Below the pieces are notes generated by a model. The model saw only the letters and a program-made list of their open reading frames with translations, did not search any database and had not been told where the DNA came from. DNA of 64,000 nt, from assembly GCA_009617715.1 (NCBI GenBank), contig VTFK01000164.1, forward strand, positions 186,001 to 250,000. Direction: 5' to 3'. Numbering within the stretch: position 1 is the first letter of the stretch; the number at the start of each line of letters is the position of its first letter. The stretch is from Plectrocnemia conspersa. Taxonomy: Eukaryota; Arthropoda; Insecta; Trichoptera; Polycentropodidae. Positions 23,761 through 36,317 of this stretch are shown one piece after another. Position numbers and translations under genes: made by a program.

Positions 23761-24720
23761 AAAGAAAATACATGAAACAAGTATTATTATAATTAGGTTA
23801 GTACCGTAATTATTTAAGAAATGAGAAATAAAATCATAAAATAAACTGTTTTACTTCTTATGATTCATAATACATTTTTGAGTTAAATTAATTTCTATTT
23901 ATAAATGGTAAATAAATTTATTTGCAAACGATAAATTGATAAAATTACTTGAAAAGTAAATTATTACTTAAATAATGTATTAATTACATTTGAAAGAAGG
24001 GAGAAGGCTAGCTAGTTAAACTTAATGCAAATTATATTAATGTTTAATAACACGTGACACGATTTTTTTAAGCTCTGCTTCGTAAAATGATATTATATCT
24101 CAAAGATCTTAAAACTTTTGCCTGCTCGAAGATGACGACTAAGCTAAACCAAAATTTTATGATAAAATGGATAGGCTACTTGCTACTTATTTCCTGTATT
24201 TTATGCCGTATGACTGAAATTCTTGACTCATACTAAATCGTCAATGTCAATTGTTTGTTTGAGCGTCACTTCTGAAAACCTCAAAGTTTAACCAAATCTT
24301 AGTTTAAGTCAGAACGTAAAAATTATATATATTTTTATTTTCAAAGAAAGGCGAATAAACATCTACGTTAAAAAAATTAAATTACAGCTAACTTTTATCT
24401 CTTACATTGTCATTGAATCGAATTTTTTGTTAATAAAATATTACTCACGTGATAAAAAAACTCGCTGTTTGTATTACTTTTTAACGAAAAGATAATTTTT
24501 TTGTTGTTGAATACATGAGCTGATCAGTATTAAAAATATTTTTCGATACAATATACATACGACTTAATTATATTTTAATTAATGATTACTATATTTATCC
24601 GTAAAATCAAGGTAAACCTAACCTGTGATGATTGATCGAAATTGTACATTCAGACACGATGAATAATTAAAAACTGAATTCAAACCCAGTGACACAACCC
24701 TCTTGTCTATCGAGCTGTTA
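23761..24720. other. AT-rich DNA, nothing recognised
   Basis: No coding exon, repeat partner or RNA gene is visible. A donor-like GTGAGTAATA on the minus strand near 24445 has no exon attached. Confidence 0.5.
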
Positions 24721-24726
24721 AAATTG

Positions 24727-25355
24727 ATTCGGATGGTCTAAAAATCTATTTTTTATTTGCATATACCTTCCTTAAAATCGTTTTAACGGCTTAAAATATT
24801 GTATGCACATAACTTTACAAAATGGTATATAACTGTTATATGTATATTATTAATTTAAGATTATAAAATGTATTACATAAAACACCGTGCCATTCAGCAG
24901 TTGAACCCCAAGTAAAGGAATAAGTCTAAAACGGTCCAAAGGCTTTTAGCCAAATTTACAGACGTAATGTACAAAAAATAGTTTGAAACATCTAAGGCAA
25001 AAAAGGGCTTATTGTAAAAATAGAACACCACCGTGAGAAAATCTTTTTGGCAGCTTTAGTCAAAGTAGCCGCAATATATAAGAAAAGATAACGAATGGTC
25101 TAAAAGCTATTTTTTATTTGCATAAACCCTCCTTAAAATCGTTTTAATGGCTTAAAATATTTTTTACACACAACTTTACAAAATGGTATATAATTCTTAT
25201 AAGTATAATATAAATTTGAGATTATAAAATGTATTACATAAAACACCCTACCATTCAACAGTTGGACCCCAAGTAAAGGAGTAAATCGCAAGTAAGTGAA
25301 TAAGTCTAAAACGGTCCAAAGGCTTTTAGCCAAATTTACAGATGTAATGATCTGA
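24727..25355 (-). repeat. family A tandem duplication, 364-bp unit
   Basis: Two direct copies begin at about 24734 and 25098 (GGTCTAAAA..CTATTTTTTATTTGCATA). Both run through TTTACAAAATGGTATATAA and CAGTTGNACCCCAAGTAAAG to AAAACGGTCCAAAGGCTTTT. Between them lies the hallmark CACCACCGTGAGAAAATC. The second copy has a 17-bp extra repeat of GTAAATCGCAAGTAAGTG type. Related sequence without duplication is at 38700-39120. Confidence 0.75.
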
Positions 25356-25424
25356 AATTTATACTATTAAATCATATACAGTAGTAACAAAGCTAGCCAG
25401 CATATGCTATACAAAGCTTAGTAA

Positions 25425-25853
25425 TTATTCCGGACACAATTTTTGCGAACAAAAACTTTCCGGACACTGATTTTTCCGAACATTTTTTTTCGTACACTGA
25501 TTATTTCGGAAATGGATATCTTAGTGGTTTTTTTAAACTACAATCTCGAGCTTGTCTTAATTATTATTTTTCTTTTACTGAAAATGTCATTATTCCATAG
25601 ATATTAAAATAATTAAAATAACGGATATATTGAAAAATCAATAAAATATTTTTTCACAAAAAACAAATATTATTTCATTTTTATTAATTTAATTTTAACA
25701 TTGAACTCCGTAGTTAAAAAAGCATTAATCGATATGTTTAAATACTTATTTTTTTTATTGTTATAATAAAAATATATTTTTGTCTGAATTAATCAGTGTC
25801 CGCTAAAATATGTCCGGAAAAATCAGTGTCTGCAAAATTCGTATCCAAAATAA
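25425..25853. mobile_element. MITE with about 80-bp imperfect inverted termini
   Basis: The left end (TTATTCCGGACACAATTTTT, then TTTCCGGACACTGATTTTTC) and the reverse complement of the right end (TTGGATACGAATTTTGCAGA, then CTGATTTTTCCGGACATATT) match over about 80 bp. The subterminal unit CGGACACTGATT repeats within each arm. The two TIRs flank AT-rich filler without coding capacity. TAA occurs on both sides (25422-25424 and 25851-25853), but the exact boundaries are uncertain. It lies inside a family A copy, since the sequence resumes at about 25860 where the 24964 unit reads ACAAAAAATAGTTTGAAACA. Confidence 0.65.
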
Positions 25854-25855
25854 GC

Positions 25856-26250
25856 CAAACACCGATATACAAAAAATATTTTGAAACATCTAAGACAAAA
25901 AAAGGGCTTTTTTGTAAAAAAATAGAACACCACCGTGAGAAAACTTTTTGGTAGATTAAGTCAAAGTAGCCGCAATATAACAGAAAATATAACATTTAAG
26001 CTTACTATTTAAAACAGACATTCATAATCTGCCCAAGGGGGCAACGACAGTCTGTTTCAAAAAAATCAAACAGTACTCTTAAGTACTTAACCGTCCCACC
26101 AAATAGAGCAGAAAGCATAATCTCTTATGCAGAGAACCATGTGTATAAATACGGGAGCAATAATTTCTTTAGACATATTTGTACTGTTAAAATAGGACAC
26201 CACCATGAGAAATCATTTTGGATATTAAGTCAAAGTACCTCTCATGAATT
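25856..26250 (-). repeat. family A, third and fourth partial copies
   Basis: 25860-25990 follows the order of 24967-25095 (ACAAAAAATATTTTGAAACA, AAAAGGGCTTTTTTG, ACACCACCGTGAGAAAACTT, AAAGTAGCCGCAATAT). A further fragment with GGACACCACCATGAGAAATC lies at about 26195. Confidence 0.65.
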
Positions 26251-26259
26251 GGAAAGTAT

Positions 26260-26984
26260 TTGGTACAAATGCCTTGATAAAAGATAACCATCAATATGGT
26301 CGTTTGTAATCTATAATACTTTAGCAGCCAAACACAATATATTTAAAAAAAAACTTGCAACACTTTTGTATTAAGCCGTGTCACTAAAGGTAGCAAAAAA
26401 CATAATATTCTAATTATAAATACGGCAACGTGGGCAATCAACACTTTACAATCCGTGTATTTTTTAACTAATACGTATTTAGTGTACATATATTTACAAT
26501 AAATAATACACAATATATTAGTAATAGTACAAAAAAATCACTATACGGCTCTAATTTTAATATGCTAATAAAATATTTATTTAAAATAAGGACCATGATA
26601 TGAATTAACATGTTGCAGACATATTTTATTTACAATTTACATTTTATTATAGTATCAGAAAGTCGTAAAGAAATTTCTTTTACTATCAATGTATTATCTA
26701 TCCACGTGGAAATAAAAATAGATAAGTTGTAAAAGTGATAAAATTCGTGCGACAACAAAGATGTCATTGCCCGTAAAAATATGCAGTGATAATAATGGTA
26801 TTTTACAATTTTACGATATCAGCTTATCGACATAGTATTTATTTTTTTATCTTAGATTCCGATTACTATATATTTATAAATATAATGATACCACAATCAA
26901 GGTCGATATAGGTTTACTGAACTTTTGCCTAAACACAAGTTCATAAATTTATTTATCCTTTATTTACTTGAAATATGTATATTC
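26260..26984. other. AT-rich DNA, nothing recognised
   Basis: No gene. ATTATAAATACGGCAACGTG near 26405 resembles the palindrome family of 887-2988. Confidence 0.45.
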
Positions 26985-27190
26985 TCATTCGAGATTTTGA
27001 AAGTGGTTACTCAGAATTACACGAGCGGATTGATAACACGTCAGTGAAGGAGAAACTTTTACAAACTGGATGAAGTAAAGCACGCGGGACTCGAAACCAT
27101 AAACTTGGACTAAATACCTCAACACCGCCTTGAGTTTCCACGGAGTTTGTCGAAATATTCTAAACGATAAACCGCAAACAAATCTCACGT
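26985..27190 (-). repeat. possible SINE or tRNA-like relic
   Basis: On the minus strand GGTTTCGAGTCCCGCGTGC (about 27080-27100) resembles a Pol III B box within a T-arm, and the DNA is GC-richer than its flanks. No good A box, no A-rich tail and no second copy in the window were seen, so this is a weak call. The 67-codon open frame here is probably incidental. Confidence 0.2.
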
Positions 27191-28349
27191 AATTACTTTA
27201 AGTAAATTGCTTCTGAAACACCATTTTTATAATTATGTAACATACATATAATATGTACATAAATAATACAGTTTCAACTTATGTATTTACTTAATCGATC
27301 TATGAATTGAAACGTGGCTTTTTTTATCGCAATTTACATCGCAAACATTATGCTTTCACCTCCAGCAATAATTTAGTCTTCTTTATATCTACGTTTAAAA
27401 TACGAACGCAAATTATGAATACCAATAAAATATAATATTCTCGCAATTACCTTAAAACCACCGTATAATTTCATAGTCAGCGACAGTCAAATTTGCGGAA
27501 ATGGCATGCTATAAATTTTTACAGACAACTTTATACGTTAATGCATTTTAGCAAGCTTGCAAAAAACCACCGTAAGTTTACGTTCACGTTACGCCAAACG
27601 AGAAAACCAATAAGATGAGCGAAAACTAAAGTCGCAACTTTATTTCTCTCCAACTTCTTCGGCAGTTTGTCAAGTCGTATGTATGATTTTTATGCAAAGG
27701 CAATTTTTCGTATTTTCTCTCTTATAAACATTTTTTTGTATTAGTAGTAAAAATAAATAATATACTAATATTAGCAACCGTAGTTTTAATTATACCACGA
27801 GCGTAGATTACTTTCAATAAATTGCTTATATAGATTAAATGCCTACAAATAGAACTGCGATAGTGACGTATTGTCAATTACATTAAAAATAGATTTTATC
27901 TTTATTTATAAGTGTCATATTTTTATCGCCACGTGTTTTATTACGTATGCGATTAGGGCTCAACTTTTAAACATGCAAAAATCAAAATATATAATTACTT
28001 AATTTTTTATGGCATAAGTCTTTCTCTTTGCAAAAATTCTCAATTCAGATGCAGTGATAAGTCACCCCTTATCTCGCTGAACATGGATTTTCCGTTTTAT
28101 TTTTTATTTAAGTGAAATGTTCAAGTGCAAAATCTTAGCTTTTAAATTATATTATCTTTTTAAGTCGCTACAAAACAAAGTTTTTCAAAGATTTGAGCCA
28201 CCATTCTTTTATATATATATATGTATATGATGCTGAACAAAAAAAAATCTATTGTACATTACTAAATTAGTTTTATACGCTTGTGGTGTTTTATTTTTAT
28301 AGAACTTTGCGAAATTATTAATAAATAGCTAAAAACGGCAAGCTTACAA
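27191..28349. other. intergenic DNA, no gene
   Basis: AT-rich with a modestly GC-richer patch at about 27560-27700 (CCACCGTAAGTTTACGTTCA and following). Nothing coding or repeated is recognised. Confidence 0.45.
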
Positions 28350-29240
<891 letters not shown>

Positions 29241-29523
29241 TGTCGGCTGAGTACGAATATTATATAATATATTTTTGTTATTTAAACGATTAATATTTTA
29301 AATGTTTAATCTCTAAGAAAAGTCATATACATATTAATAAACCTAAACATATGATATATGTTTGTATATCGATAATTTCTATATCTATGGTCAGAAATGA
29401 GCCAAGACGTTGGGTTAATTCAGTATTTTAATCAATTATTTTGTTTAGTATACATATACATATGTACCTATTAGTCGTAATTGATCTTGAATTTTACAAA
29501 TTCGGTAAAGGTACATATTTGCA

Positions 29524-29700
29524 GATAAGCAAATAGCAAATAAAAATATCATAAAACTTTTTTTTAATTATGTGCGATAAATAAAATTCGCGACTCGACT
29601 TGAAATGAATGCGAACAGTTGTAGGGCAGGTATATGGCCCGCCAGACTTTTTTTCATTTATTTTAGACAACTACACTTTTTCGTGAATGGCAAAAACAAG
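29524..29700 (+). repeat. family B fragment, second terminal block
   Basis: CGACTCGACTTGAAATGAAT, GTTGTAGGGCAGGTATATGG and TTTATTTTAGACAACTACAC repeat the block at 29141-29230 in the same orientation, about 450 bp further on. The preceding GCAAATAGCAAATAAAAATA is present in the 52178 copy too, but on the other side of this block. The family may therefore have repeated ends in the order X-Y-X. Confidence 0.6.
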
Positions 29701-29927
29701 CACAATATAAATTTTAAGTGCAAAATCATCTGAAAATAAATGTGATTACAAAGGGTTAAAACATTAATTTTACCGAATTTATTTTATCAATTTAGCCAAT
29801 TAAACTGTGTTTATGATTTTACTTGTCACATTTCATGAGTCTATTTAATCACTATATTTTGACTTATCACTTATTTTTTGAAACGAAATTTAGCTTTCAT
29901 GACTGTCATATTAAAATCAGCACTTAC

Positions 29928-29951
29928 GTCTCTTTCATATTTGTTTCACGC
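29928..29951 (-). other. possible 24-nt micro-exon
   Basis: On the minus strand a very good acceptor (TTATTTTTTTGACAG) is followed after only 24 nt (GCGTGAAACAAATATGAAAG, then AGAC) by a good donor (GTAAGTGC). It is open only if entered in phase 2 (RETNMKE plus split codons), so it cannot directly follow the exon at 63194-63289, which ends in phase 1. It could belong to a host gene running through the window, or be chance. Confidence 0.25.
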
Positions 29952-31345
29952 CTGTCAAAAAAATAATTTAATTTAAACACCTTTCTAGATAAATTATATT
30001 TTTATTAATAAAAATTTATATTACTGAAAATATGCAAATTTGACATAATTTTATTGAATGTCAGTAAACACATATTTTCACTGTTATATTTTACATTATA
30101 ACACGTATACTGTAGCTGATGTTTTAAGTTTTAAATGAAAATATATTTTATTAATACAAATATATAAACAATTATTAACTGTTTAATAAAAAATTAAATT
30201 ATGTTGAAACATAATGTTTTATAAGTCTAGAGATTCGATTCAAAGAATTAATTGGGAATTATATAGCACAAAACGACCATCAAATCTTAAGCACCCTTTA
30301 CAGCCTAGCTTATCTTTTTTATACATTTAGTGCCTTAACAAAGTATCTTATTTTTTCATTATAGTCATATAACTATTATATATATTTTAAAGTAAATCAA
30401 CTGCAGACGAGAGATGACGTCTTATGAAATATACATGGGAAAAAGTTTTCTAGAAAAGCTATTGCCAACGGACTTTGTGTTTTGTCCGGAAAAAGGAAGA
30501 CGATCGTAAATCAATGTACAGGTCTTGGTTTTTTATTTGTTTCTTAACGAATTATACGCTTTATTATGTGCCAGACTATGTAGAAATATTTTTATGACTT
30601 TTAATGTCGATATAAAAACCAGGTTTAGAATTATGTGTAATATTTCAACTATAATAGGAGTTATGAGGCAAATATTACAATGAAATATTTTTTATTAAAT
30701 CAAATACGTTTTTATGAACATGGTTTTGTACTATAATTTAATTATGTTATCACAAGATATATCACTGTCTGTAAAAGTGTTTCTATCTAATCTGCTTAAT
30801 ACTGAGCCCTTACAAACTCCTATATTGAGCCACAAACATGAAATAAAATATAATAAAAATGTTTTATTTTTATTATAATAACCATGTCTCTCCTGCTGCT
30901 TTTACGAGATATGTTTACGCACAGATGCAGCATCAAACATATACAACTGAAACCTTTTAACTTATATTGTATTTCACATTGAGTTTCTCTAAAAATATTT
31001 AGGGTTTCACACAGAGTCTAGTAAAGATGGGTATGGTAGTTTTAATGCACCTCTATATAAAGGTGGCTTTATGGCGTAATACAGACAGAAAGTAAATTTT
31101 ATGTCAAAAATATGTTCAGATAAAGAGAGAGCAATAATAGCTTTTAACAAAGTAAGCTATTGTAAAATATTTTATTAAGAAAAGCATGCAATAAAATCAT
31201 GCAACAAAGATGTTTCTAAAAATATAGTAAAAAATAATATTTCGGATGTTTTTAAAATGAAATTATTATATTTGTAAAGTAAAAATAGCTACACAAAAGG
31301 TTATTTCAATGGATCAATCAATAATCAAGTAAAATTATTTTTAAA
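29952..31345. other. AT-rich DNA, nothing recognised
   Basis: No coding exon or repeat partner. The GC-richer spot at 30410-30520 (GACGAGAGATGACGTC, GTCCGGAAAAAGGAAGACG) has no open frame of note. Confidence 0.5.
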
Positions 31346-31349
31346 ATTT

Positions 31350-31700
31350 CGTATTCACGTCGCACGCAATTCCCCTAAGGAATGTTTACAAATTTCGGTC
31401 CTCGTCGCTGGAAAATTTCGTTTCGAATAACAATCGAACGCCGGGCAATTCGTCGACCCAAATATGAAAATATACATACGTAAAAGGAACACTTTCGGAA
31501 CGTTGCTTACGATTTCGCCTCGGATATTAATCATGTTGCCTTTGTTCGACTTTTCCGCACGAGAAATATATGTATATATATAAAGAAAAAATCCCGAAAC
31601 CATATTTCATCGTTGCATATGTTTTCCCGATCGGTTCTATTTATAAGCTATTTATTAATCACGAAGGGACTCGATCGGAACACGATCGGTTTAAATATTG
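31350..31700. other. GC-richer island
   Basis: It contains TCGGTCCTCGTCGCTGG, CGAACGCCGGGCAATTCGTC and CTCGATCGGAACACGATCGG. The last, at 31669-31688, has a repeated GATCGG core also seen at 31628. The minus-strand frame 31355-31603 is open but lacks any splice or motif support. Candidate regulatory element. Confidence 0.4.
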
Positions 31701-32399
31701 ATTTGGATGAATGGTTTTGTATTTCAGTATATAGATTCAATAAAATAAATCATAAAATATATTTCTAGTTATTTTTTTTAGTACAATATAATAATATTCT
31801 GATGAATCCTAAGACATTTTAATGGCAATAAAAATATTCAGTGATTATTTTAATTAAATACAAAACCTATTTTAAACAAATATAAATATGCTAAACAATA
31901 TTTTTCCTTTTTAACGCTCGATTGAAATTGTGCCAGAGAGCCATGAAGTTGAATTTATTGCATGATGTTCAGATTTATTTTACATGTGCGACATTAGATA
32001 CAAAAGTCTATAATTTTTCAGTTATTTTACTTAAAGACTAGTGGTAAAAAATCATAAAATCGTAGCATCTGAGAGGCACTGTACTTATATAAAAGTATAT
32101 TTTACTCTTACGTCTAAATGTAAAAAGACAACTAAAAACTAAATTTTAATGCGCAGAATCAAACTACTGATCTTTATACTAAGCTGTGAAAAATCAAAAA
32201 TAATGCCTAGATTATTAAAACATTGTGTGATTTAAACAAAGAACTTACAGTTAAAATATGTGTGTTGAAGGATATAATAAAAAAATGTTTAATCGCTAAC
32301 AAAGGACCAAAAAATAATAATATTGTACAGATTTAATTAAATTGCTACTTTTTACAAGGAATCAATAAATTAATAATCCCTGCTTGTCTCTAAACCTGA
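31701..32399. other. AT-rich DNA, nothing recognised
   Basis: No features seen in this run before the LINE relic. Confidence 0.5.
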
Positions 32400-33510
32400 A
32401 GTTTTAAAGGAAGATGCATCTAACATACAAAACAAAATAACGCTGAAAGGAAGAAGCGACATTTGCAATGATTTCAAAATATAAAATGGAACTCAAAATG
32501 ACAATAGTTAAGCCATCTCTATATGAGAGCAAAATTTAATATAATAATAAATTTAAAAAATGGAGGACTAGCTATTGAAACAGAAAAAGTAAAAAATAAA
32601 ATGGATGCAATTATAGCAAAAAAAATGCCTAAGGTATTTTTTAAATACGTACCTAGGATTATAACAAATAAATCCTTTATTTATATATTAAAAAAATTAT
32701 ACCACATATAAATGAGAAAACTGGTTCTTTAATCATTACTCAGGACCAAAAACTAATGCTTGCTGTAGAATATTTACTATAAATCCATCTGACAGACATA
32801 GATGTACACTCATCAAAAGTGAATGTGTATTTATGGAATGGACTTCTTGCAGTGTCAAAAATTTTATTGAAGTAAAATTATGCTCCTAATGCTGTGGATT
32901 GTATAGAATAATTTTTGACATGCCATCATTATGCAAAATACAAGAATGCCCTTAAATTAACACTCTGTAGATTGTTCAAGAAAAATCATAGTGAATGATC
33001 ATAAGCCAAAACAAACTTAATGTCCAATATATAACATATATATATTAAAAAAAATACAGTGAAACTCTAATTATGGTTTCTGATGTAATAATAAAAATTA
33101 AAAAACATAACTTGAACGATGTTACTGAATTCACTATCAATGGGTCATTAATACATATTACCTACCTCGATGCACGTAACATTAAAAACAAGATAGACGA
33201 TATATAAATCAAAAATACGAAGATGTGAGTCAATGATGCTGAATGTTATATTTTAACATAAAATGTTATTGATCTATCTTTGTATTAAAATTTAAAAGAG
33301 GCGGAGGAGTTTATTTGTATATAAAAAATAATATTAATTATAAAGTTGGTAATGAAGATATTAATAACTCATTCACTACCCTCGAAATCAAGATTACAGA
33401 GATGAATCAATCGCCGTTAAGCATTTACATTGCTTATTAGGCTCGAAATCTTGTAAATAATGAGTTTATGGTTTTATTAAGAAATATGTTAAATAATACA
33501 AAGGAAATAG
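32400..33510 (+). pseudogene. degenerate non-LTR retrotransposon (LINE): gag-like ORF1 and start of endonuclease
   Basis: Three recognisable pieces occur in the expected order. At 32523-32620 INLKNGGLAIETEK fits the 'xxxGGxxIEtxs' fold of arthropod LINE ORF1/gag proteins. At about 32818-32895 CVFMEWTSCSVKNFIEVKLC followed by stop-CC fits the segment that leads into the CCHC zinc knuckles ('V.W..C.V.....V..C..C'). At 33297-33440 RGGGVYLYIKNNINYKV and later LEIKITEMNQSPLSIYIAY fit the N-terminal half of the apurinic-type endonuclease (GGGVxIYxK; later the LxVxI and IYIxxxY strands). Stops and frameshifts separate the parts. The catalytic C-terminal endonuclease and reverse transcriptase are missing, so the copy is dead and truncated. 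The clade (Jockey, I or R1 type) cannot be settled from what remains. Confidence 0.7.
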
Positions 33511-33539
33511 GTGAAATGTTATATAGCATTATTTAATAT

Positions 33540-33970
33540 ATCACAATGATACAATCTTATGCTTGCACTACACTCTCTGGAAGTTGGCCAAGGTAGGCCA
33601 AGGATGGAAAATATAGTGTGTTCTGTCCGCTCTAAAATCTCTCGAAAATTGTCCGAGGTGACCGAGAACGGGAGGTAAAGTGAGGGTAATTCAGTCGACT
33701 TGGCCAACTTCGAGCGCTTCTGAACATTGTCGGCATTTTTCAGAGTCAAAGGGACCGAAGTCGGAGCTGCTCTTTCGAGCGCGAGCGGTGAGATACTTCC
33801 CCTTTTGCTCTCTCGCGTGTTAAGTGACGAGAGTGAGAGAGATAATGATATGATGTTTCGCAAATTGAGATAGAACGAGTAGCTCGCTTTAATTTCGGTA
33901 TGCGCGTAGGCGCCCTATGGTTAACACGCACGTCGAGCGCTGCATCGTGGTCATGTGGTCAAGTTATAAT
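33540..33970. other. GC-rich island upstream of the 34233 gene
   Basis: This dense island (GACCGAGAACGGGAGG, GACCGAAGTCGGAGCTGC, GAGCGCGAGCGGTGAG, GCGCGTAGGCGCCC) ends about 260 bp before the first coding exon at 34233, where a promoter or 5' UTR exon would be expected. The two long minus-strand open frames (33519-33863 and 33746-33931) come from the low stop density. Neither shows a motif, although Ser/Arg-rich coding cannot be excluded. Confidence 0.4.
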
Positions 33971-34232
33971 ACCACATGCTTATCGGGGACTTCAACAGAC
34001 TCTTACTGACATCTTTGAAAATTTAGGACACCAAAAGGATTAATTATATTTTTAATAGTATATTCTTCTAACAGAGATCGTTATTATATTTTTTTTCATA
34101 TAAAATTAAATAATTAAAAAATAATTAGTGGTACTTGATTTTGTTAAAAAAAATCGTTTCGAATATCCTTATGTATATTCCTAGATCGGTTTATATAAAT
34201 GTCACACCATTACTAATTCTTATTTAGAATCG

Positions 34233-36317
34233 ATGGTGACAAATTCTAGGATAGTCACAGATGTAGTGTTCGTATTCTTAAGTATCATTTTTATGCCTTA
34301 TGGCATTTTGCAAAAGCCGACAAAGATTTTGCGTAAATTGAATATTTACGACTGGAAAGTTTTCATTGATATTGTATTGGTGAGTGCCCGCACAAACTTT
34401 TATAATTATCAGTAGCGTGATTTTAATAATATGACAATTGGAAAATTGCGATTATTTGGCACTTTTTTTCGATCGCGCGCAAATATGCCGGCTGTATGTG
34501 ACAGAAGCCGCCGTCTGGAGGTCATTCGCCGTCAACTGAGCGAACTCGTAAAATGTTGCTAATAAAAATATTGTAAAGGTTTAGCATAAAAAGCCTGTAT
34601 TGGTTACGAAATAAAATCAAGTGAGAAAAAAGAGATTGAAGCCAAGTCAAATAATGTATTTTTAACCCTATATTTAACAGTTAATTAACCAGTCAATCGA
34701 TCGTTGAACAATCGCGTAAATAAACCAACATTCGGAAGTCCTGAAACATCACCATAAATCATGATAAACGCACTTTGGACCACTCGATCCGACATAAATT
34801 CGACATATATTTTATTCACGCCCTCTTTCAGTACGAGCCAAATGAAAGGGTTGGCTTTGGATGTCCTATATCAAATTATGTATTAAAGCGTTAAAATTTT
34901 GAGCGCAGCTACTGGACTGCGGAATTCCTGGGATTCTATTCTGGATAATTTACCGTTCGAACAGAGTCTCAAATATTTATTCGCTCCTATTAAGATTTTG
35001 CAAGTGTTAATCCCCAATAACAACCGATGAGTGCAAACAATTTGTAACGAGATCAAACAAGGATAAATCCGAGCCTTGAGCTGGATGTATACGGTTTTGT
35101 TTGATGCTCTAGAGAAGATGGATAATCAGAAAATAAAAGGAAAATCAAATCATAGACGTGCTCTTTGTATATTATATATTATTTTTTTCAGCTACGAAGT
35201 AAGATATTCTTTCGCATTGAAAAAAATTTCTTTAAAATAAATTTATTGTACTAAATTCTGCGTCGTCATATTAAAGCTCATTGTAGTACTAAAATTACTT
35301 ATCTCCGGATGATTTTTTTATCTTAAATACGTTTATTTCAACAATATAAATATATATATATAATATACATGTTATTGGCGTATTAACATTTCCATGTAGC
35401 TTAATTAAATAAAAATGAGAATATAAAACAAAACGTTTATGGTTAAAAAAAATATAATTTGAGTGTAGAAAAATATAAATACAGTAGAAAAAAAAATAGT
35501 GATATTTGAGCAAATATGAATCAAACCGTCATACTATATTGTGTCGAAAGCTTTTTCTATATCTAACATTAAACTTCTGTACTTATTTAAATATTAAAAT
35601 TAGCGCATATGTAAACTTTTAAGTTGAAGTGTTGTCTAGTGATTATTTTATTTTTTACTAAATGACGAGAATAAACGAATCGAATTTGTAGGATCCTTAT
35701 CGAGGTTTTTATTAGATGAATTTTAGCAGTTTTCAAATCACTGGAAAATACCTAAAATATGGACAGACGATGATGATTGCAAATTCATTGCAAGTTCGAT
35801 AAAAATGTTATCTAATCTATCAATTTCAGGACTTTTTTTATTTTTCAAGTTAATTTACATTTAAAATTTCGCGAAAAAAAAAATTATTTATCATGGTTCT
35901 CCGGATGATGGAGTCAGCCTGAAAGTCTGGGTTCGTTCGAGTCATATGTGTCAATTTGGCGCGAGCTCCACTGGTGGCAAGCTCTGGATCTGATCTTCAG
36001 AATCTTTGTTAGATTTTACTGTGGTACGTTTCAATTTAAGTTTTAGAATACAGCTATCTGTATATATATAAGCAATTCATATTTATATGAAAAAATTTCA
36101 TTAAAAAACAATTTGCGTGCCCTTATGTAAATATTACACAATTTCTAAGTCAGTTTAAAGTTGGCCTAATTGTATATATGTTTTTCAGAGATACTCGAAA
36201 GAGAAAAAGCGTAGGCCCATTTGCACATTCGTTTATAGTATGTATAGGCGGGGATGCCATGCTAAAAAAAAGATTAAGTCGAGGCAGAGCCTCCGCTCTT
36301 TCGTCCATATTAAATAA
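34233..36317 (+). CDS. two-exon small secreted protein, possible peptide precursor
   Basis: Coding exons are proposed at 34233-34379 and 36189-36317. The first is preceded by an acceptor-like TTCTTATTTAG (so a 5' UTR exon may exist) and ends in phase 0 at a strong donor (ATTG/GTGAGTG). The second follows TATGTTTTTCAG in phase 0 and stops at TAA. The product has 91 residues. Residues 1-24 look like a signal peptide (core VVFVFLSIIFMPYG). A Lys-rich spacer with IYDWKVFIDIVL follows. Then K-E-K-K-R-R (53-58) leads to PICTFVYSMYRRGCHA (59-74), K-K-K and a basic tail. A two-cysteine peptide between basic cleavage sites is the layout of many neuropeptide precursors. Elevenin-type precursors are the nearest in design (basic site, C, F-V-Y-like core, R-G, A, basic site), but the second Cys is displaced, so I do not assign the family. 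Alternative acceptor use at 35192 would also be in frame (19 more residues), and the second exon region is also open in two other frames. These are the main doubts. Confidence 0.45.
34440..35130. other. GC-richer islands inside the intron of the 34233 model
   Basis: 34460-34560 (GATCGCGCGCAAATATGCCG, GAAGCCGCCGTCTGGAGG) and 34720-35110 (CACTTTGGACCACTCGATCC, CAAATGAAAGGGTTGGC) are markedly less AT-rich than most of the window and have no long open frame. Their position in the intron suggests enhancer-type or conserved non-coding DNA. Confidence 0.35.

Noticed and set aside
35192..35255. Alternative terminal exon for the 34233 gene (acceptor TTTTTTTCAG at 35191)
   Set aside because: It is in frame and gives a 19-residue AT-biased tail, but it is far less protein-like than the exon at 36189. 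It remains possible as an alternative isoform.
35890..36060. tRNA-like SINE around GGGTTCGTTCGAGTC
   Set aside because: A B-box-like string is present, but I could not find an A box, a tail or a second copy in the window.
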